A DNA stretch of 64,000 nucleotides, taken from the NCBI RefSeq assembly GCF_019112545.1, contig NW_025064925.1, positions 218,855-282,854 of the forward strand, in the 5' to 3' direction. The stretch comes from Guyanagaster necrorhizus. Its lineage: Eukaryota > Basidiomycota > Agaricomycetes > Agaricales > Physalacriaceae. Numbering within the stretch: the first letter of the stretch is position 1; every line of letters starts with the position of its first letter. Position numbers and translations under genes: made by a program. Positions 62,440-64,000 of this stretch are shown here, piece after piece. Below the pieces are notes generated by a model. It searched no databases. It was not told the origin of the DNA and was given only the letters and a program-made list of their open reading frames with translations.

Positions 62440-63165
62440 TCATGATCTCCCCACAGAAGAATTCACAGTCTGAATTTCCCAAGCATCCAGAACAGAACTC
62501 AAAATCACATTCTCGATATCAACACACCAATCCTGGTGGCACATCCAGTTACCTGGATTATACTCAACATTCCCAAGAGAGACATCACACCCGCATCCCA
62601 AACACACAACCTTGTCTGGTTCGACCCTGTCTGCATCAACCCAAGGCTCGCACCTGAGGAAAAGTCGCCTCTGCTCTGCATCATTCCAGCTGAACCAATA
62701 AAGTGGGCTCTTGAACGTCTTCAGAAAGCTCACTTCAGGACCATTCTGCGACACCAGGAACGTCTCTTTTTGATATATGCTGAGTACCCATGGGGGCGGG
62801 CTGTGAAAGGATGAGCTCTAGCTTGAATGCAGTGAAGAGGCACTGACCAAGATCCTTGGGGTTGTGGTTGGAATGATAATTCTTCATGGACAGCGATCAT
62901 CATTTGGACAGGGTAGGAGAATCGCCACCTGCACCTTCTGCAGCCACAGTGGCATGGGCAGCTGGTTTGTCTTGATGGTGCACTCCAGCCTGAAGGCAAC
63001 CATGAGGTTGAAGGTGTTTCAGGAACAGGTGCTTGAATCTGAACATTCATGGCTGCTCCATATGCTGGTGCTGAATGATTCATGAAAGGTATTGAGGAAT
63101 TTGCAGGGACAAGCTGGCTCGCACCAGATTGGTAAGAAGTAGGATAGCCTAGTCCATTCATCGTG
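62440..63165 (-). pseudogene. Fragment of a zinc-finger-like protein gene
   Basis: Minus-strand frames at 63161-62870 (Pro/Ser-rich, starting MNGLGYPTSYQSGAS) and 62754-62440 contain FLRCEPWVDADRVEPDKV, then CLGCGCDVSL and WMCHQDWC, a C-x2-C...H-x3-C layout common in basidiomycete proteins of unknown role. The joining intron is not clear and the 3' end is not recognisable. It could be a live small gene or a fragment. Confidence 0.4.
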
Positions 63166-63687
63166 AAAGGAGATGCAGGGATGGATGCAGTGGGTGACTA
63201 TCATAGTCCAGATTGCTTTTAAGTAGGTCTGCACAGAGGGACAAAGCCAAACAATGAATGGTGGCACCTGGACTTGTCTTTGTTGCATGCCTCAGACCCA
63301 TCTCCCCTGTCTTTGCCCTCCCATACACTTTGGCAAAAATATTGTCAAGTAGACAAGTGCGCAGCATGAGATAACAGCTCATAGAGCAACGTCCTAATCT
63401 TCGGGAATGCAATATTCCGGGAATGGTTTTATCTGCATTCATAAGGGATGCCACTGTCGGTGTTCATCGTCAGCTGGTGCCAATGGCAGTCAGAATTGGC
63501 ATGGTCGGATGTAAAATGAGCATGGTCAACAGGAAGAGAATACTCTCTGCAATGAAGGTGATTGGTGTCTCCATGAGTTCTCTGTTTGAATAAGGGACAG
63601 TGGGAAAATACCAGATGTAGTATGCTCATTGTTGGGTACAGAGACCGGTTTCGACCCTGAGGACAAGAATAGCATGGTACAGCTGTG

Positions 63688-64000
63688 TGTTACGATTTTT
63701 CCATTTCTTTTTCCTTTTTACCCCTATTTAGGCTTAGTCATAGCACGAGACCACGGGAAAGGCTTAGTAAGCACAACTGAGCTGCCTAGATACAAATGAC
63801 GCTTGACGATGCACAATTACCCTTTTATGTATGACAACGATGCTCAAGGACAACGGGCACCATGGACACAAGTCGACACAATAAGTAGTCATATTATTAG
63901 CACTACCTGTACAGTATTTAAGACCGGCAGCTCTCGCTGGTATACCCCAGCTTCGAGCTAAAGTTTCTATATACCATTCTACCTCGAGTCTACACCTGAT
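63688..64000 (+). mobile_element. LTR of the TGTTA family, cut by the window end
   Basis: It starts TGTTACGATTTTTCC and runs to the end of the window with the GAGCTAAAGTTT block near 63955. It is homologous to the three solo LTRs at 15-27 kb but contains normal CpG, so it shows the unmutated state of that family. Whether it is solo or part of a full element lies outside the window. Confidence 0.8.

Overview
The window looks like nuclear DNA of a filamentous basidiomycete, most likely an Agaricomycete with a transposon-rich genome. The evidence is the short GT-AG introns of about 45 to 75 nt inside nearly every gene, the protein families present, and the dense LTR, TIR and decayed repeat content. 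The species cannot be told from sequence alone.

Layout. 1-1.86 kb: CpG-free relic of a Ty3/Gypsy Gag, ending at an intron-bearing tRNA-Glu-like gene. 2.98-7.49 kb: intact SEC31 (COPII coat) with 8 exons. 10.3-12.3 kb: intact acyl-CoA oxidase/dehydrogenase-like gene (minus) whose product ends in the peroxisomal signal SKL. 13.5-34.4 kb: a repeat complex built from arrays of decayed tRNA-Glu-like units in both orientations, three solo LTRs with perfect 5-bp target duplications, an intact NAPE-PLD/FMP30-like metallo-hydrolase gene (19.7-21.0 kb, minus), and a mutated, inverted, intron-bearing copy of that gene (24.4-26.7 kb). Large parts of this complex have almost no CpG, with sharp edges that fall inside repeats, which points to RIP-like or methylation-driven C-to-T mutation. 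34.7-37.3 kb: secreted BBE-type FAD oxidoreductase (minus). 38.06-38.79 kb: nucleotidyltransferase-fold protein (plus). 39.1-40.4 kb: eIF4E-family cap-binding protein (minus). 43.6-45.8 kb: broken Ty1/Copia element with a curious spliced/unspliced duplicated leader. 45.8-58.1 kb: a large DNA element with about 1.4-1.5 kb terminal inverted repeats and 73-bp subterminal repeats. It carries an intact 11-exon SNF2-family ATPase gene (1342 aa) and a large unrecognised companion gene that has collected stop codons. 58.2-64 kb: LTR pieces, an intradiol dioxygenase pseudogene, a zinc-finger gene fragment, and the start of an LTR of the same family as the solo LTRs.

The host genes (SEC31, acyl-CoA oxidase, NAPE-PLD-like, FAD oxidoreductase, nucleotidyltransferase, eIF4E-like) are unrelated single-gene units of core metabolism, secretion and translation and do not form a gene cluster. 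The most novel candidate is the TIR element pairing a SNF2 ATPase with an unknown long protein. The tRNA-like arrays are the second. All exon structures were worked out by hand from splice sites, reading phase and family conservation; no search was run.
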